Source: Aphelocoma coerulescens
Lineage: Eukaryota; Chordata; Aves; Passeriformes; Corvidae
DNA: 64,000 nucleotides
Reading direction: 5' to 3'
Assembly (NCBI RefSeq): GCF_041296385.1
Contig: NC_091023.1
Coordinates: 22,596,924-22,660,923, forward strand
Both the position numbers and the translations under genes were made by a program. Under the pieces are notes generated by a model. The model searched no databases. It was not told the origin of the DNA and was given only the letters and a program-made list of their open reading frames with translations. This document shows, piece after piece, positions 61,225 to 64,000 of this stretch. The stretch's first letter is position 1. Each line of letters opens with the position of its first letter.

Positions 61225-62436
61225 TACTACTGCTTCTTCTGGAACCTTTAGTAGGCTTGGGACTGAAGAATGCATTTCTCCAGCTTCTTCTGAGGAAAGT
61301 AGTTGTTTGAGAACCACTCCTGCATTAATTAGCTGATAGCCAAAATAGTGGAAGCAGGGAAGTGAAGCATAATCAATTACATTTGTATAACTGCTGATGG
61401 AACACGATAAGTAATTAATGAGACCATGTGCACATACAAAAGATAAATGCATTTGAAACTCAGCAAGAGCTGAGTGGTGTTTGTAAGCTTGATGTGCTTA
61501 CTGTGTAAAAGGCCAGTTTGGACTCCTACTGAATTATTACAGAAAGGTAGAAAGACTGCTGATGAGCGAGAGTCAGCACTGAGAGGTAAAAGCCCAGCAG
61601 TTTCTTGGCGGGGAATAAAGGAATCTCTGTAAAACCAGCAATCTTCAAAATAAAACTAGAGGTTTAAAAACAGTGGATTTTCAGGTCCTGTATTTGATAT
61701 TCAGGGGAATTTTTTCCTGGTTTGGATGACGAAGCCGAAATGTTAAATCCGTTCTTTACTGAAGGATTTGTGTTTTCGTCACTGAGTTCAAAATGCTACC
61801 CAGAAATGAAATAAGTTGTCATAATGATGTATCAGCCAGACTCTCATAAGAGTAAAAATCCATTTTGTTTAGAGAGCCTCACACATTAATAAATAACCCA
61901 TTCTGTGAATTATGTCAAATGAAAAAAGCTCTCTTGTCTGGCCTGCAGCAAACCATAATGACTTTCATTTTGCGGTGTAAAAGTATGGATCCACTGAGGA
62001 AAGAAGAAGAAAACACAGCCCAGTAATTACAGAGATTTCCTCCTGTGTGTTGTTGAAGCAAAGACAGTTTTTAAAGGAGCATAATCCTAGAAGAAACCCT
62101 CTGATAGCCCAGGTCTACAGTTTCAGTGATACAAAGGCAGCCCTTGTCCACTCTAACAGTGAGATTTGGTACAGAAAATGTGTTATCTCATCAAAGTGGT
62201 AATTACCGGAAGTACAGCCTACTACCCAAAACCAGGGAAAAGCTCAGAGTCACAAACCCAAGGCTGCAACCACCCCACTGATGCTGCTGGCAGTCGTGCT
62301 GTTAGAGGAATCTCTGCCCAGCATTGCAAATGGGCAATTCCAGAAAAATCAGATTATGCTTCTCCTCTTGTGACAGCTCAGTGTCTGGAACCGCTGCTCC
62401 CAAAAACCAAGGTTGCAGAAGGATGTGCCAGCATAT

Positions 62437-62576
62437 CTGCAAGGTCAGGTTGGATGGAGCCTTGGGCAATCTGGTCTAGGGGAAAGTGTTCCTGCACATG
62501 GCAGGTTGGGTTGGAACGAGATGATCTTTAGGATTCTGTCCAACCCAAACCATTCTATGAATCTGTGATTCTTTGT
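62437..62576 (+). mobile_element. CR1 LINE 3' tail (plus orientation)
   Basis: Contains GCAAGGTCAGGTTGGATGGA, GCCTTGGGCAATCTGGTCTA, GTGTTCCTGCACATGGCAGG, a GTTGGAACGAGATGATCTTT block, and ends TCCAACCCAAACCATTCTAT followed by GAATCTGTGATTCTTTG, a good CR1 terminal repeat. Confidence 0.93.
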
Positions 62577-64000
62577 GTGAGACAAATCTGCATTCCTGGG
62601 CACCCCTCCCACAGTGTTTAAAATGCCTGAACTTCAGTGGTCAGTACATTGGTCCTTGAAAGCCTGAGCACCCAGACCTGTGAACCCCAACTGCCTTCAG
62701 GAGCTTCATGTGTTCCACATCACTGCAGTTTGTGGCTGCAGAAGGGTGGGGGAGGCTGTACTTGAAGAATTGGTATTGATATCTGCACTTGGAATGCAAA
62801 ATCACACAGCACCACAAATGAGCATTTGAAAGTGCACAGAGCCTCCAGGGTCCTTGTGCAGATAAGCACATGCAGGTACAAAACCAATATTGACTTCAAC
62901 ATGGCATGTCTAGGGGAGCATTAATCATTTTTTGCATGATTTCTCGTCTGCTTCTGTAGAAAACCCAGATAAATTAACCACCACACATTTCTCTAAGGAA
63001 GGAATTTCTCCATTTTACTGGTGGAGGAAAAAATTTTACTAATTTCATGTGGTTTCACTACTCTCCTGGAGGGAGCCTGTCAGAAGAGCTCCAAGATGCT
63101 CCTGGTTCCCCACCCTCTGCTCTGCTCACCCATCTATTGATTTGCCATTTCCCTGCATTTTTGCAGTTTTTAAGGGTTTTCCTTTCCCACCTCAAGACAA
63201 CAGTGACAAACTAGACCTTTTTGCAAATGTGCAAACTGATTATACCTCTTTCTCTGTAGTTCTCTTCTTTTTTTTATTTGTGTTTTTCTTCTGGTGGTTA
63301 AATAGCTTTGTTGCAAACCCAAATGGAGCACTTCATGCATTTTGCATTATTTACAGCTTGGCATGCACAGACTCTTGTATCTGTCACACCCTGCATCCAT
63401 TCCTACACCATTCTGCACCATGGGAATGATTGGTACCCATGCAAAAAGGGCAGAAAACAAGTGGAAAACCAAAATTCCTGACACTGGACTGGGCAGGTGG
63501 ATTCACCAAGGGAAGGGTTGTGCCTGCAAGGATGTGCATGAGCATCTCCAAAAGGAACATTTCAGCTTCCATCCCATTCAGGCTGTAAGAGCTGTAGGTG
63601 CTACCTCCACATGCATCCAGCTCCTAGGAAGGAGGAAAATACTGCTTCTTTCAGTCCCAGAGCTGTTTCTCACTAGCCTGATGCTTCAGGGGATCCCAAG
63701 GGACCCTGGGCCAGCTGCTTGTGAAGTTGGCATGTAATTAATCCTGGCAAAGTTTAGAACAGCTCAGTATCAAGGGATCTGCTGGCCTTCCCTGTGACAG
63801 GCTCTAATTTCACCTCTGAATGCATCAGTTAATCTCCCACCTTGTCCAGGCAGGGAGATGAGCCTGCAGCCACCAAAACCTCCTCATTGCTCACCTGCAT
63901 GGGCACAGATCACTGCTCAAATATTGATTTGCTATTTACTTAGGAAAAGGGAACCACCAGCTGCAAGACAGAAAGATGCTTTAACATCACTCCCATCCTT

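Larger units (their letters stand above)
56591..64000. other. Presumed SLC7A14 intron 1 or intergenic, no exon seen
   Basis: No coding exon was recognised, including no transporter-like membrane segment of the SLC7 family. The block contains motif-dense AT-rich stretches at about 60240-60440 and 61895-62060, the duplicated octamer palindrome at 61186-61224 and one CR1 tail. Confidence 0.5.

Noticed and set aside
56591..64000. Search for the first coding exon of SLC7A14
   Set aside because: No reading frame resembling an SLC7 transporter N-terminus or membrane segments was found; it presumably lies beyond the window.

Overview
The window looks like avian genomic DNA. It has one compact, intron-containing vertebrate gene, two strong CpG islands, a large gene-poor AT-rich interval, and about ten short 5'-truncated CR1 LINE tails as the only recognisable interspersed repeats. 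There are no Alu-like SINEs, no bacterial-type genes, and no intact transposon ORFs. Almost all open frames in the window are chance ORFs.

Layout. (1) 1-3190: AT-rich, non-coding, with several AATAAA signals. By conserved synteny this may be the 3' UTR or downstream flank of EIF5A2, which lies next to RPL22L1 in the same orientation in human; no EIF5A2 codons are present, so this is inference. (2) 3190-4250: a CpG island and promoter with a YY1-like site, an NRF1-like site, a perfect CRE, a TATA box and a 5'-TOP start. (3) 3977-5923: RPL22L1 on the plus strand, four coding exons encoding 122 residues, with a poly(A) signal at 6004. (4) 6030-55000: about 49 kb with no gene I can support. It holds CR1 tails, microsatellites, two isolated CpG-rich clusters (22.15-22.5 kb and 43.5-44.35 kb) and several AT-rich, homeodomain-motif-rich stretches that resemble conserved non-coding elements. 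(5) 55040-56590: a second large CpG island with a good splice donor at 55370. By synteny and orientation this is best explained as the promoter and non-coding first exon of SLC7A14 on the plus strand. Just inside the presumed first intron is a 21-copy, 18-bp GC-rich minisatellite with 54-bp higher-order repeats. (6) 56600-64000: presumed SLC7A14 intron 1, with no SLC7A14 coding exon visible, one CR1 tail, and a duplicated octamer (POU-site) palindrome at 61.19 kb.

Only RPL22L1 is fully supported. The EIF5A2 and SLC7A14 assignments rest on gene order known from human and on sequence context. The regulatory hypotheses (POU, RFX, bicoid-class/nuclear-receptor motifs, orphan CpG clusters) are motif-level readings that need cross-species alignment.
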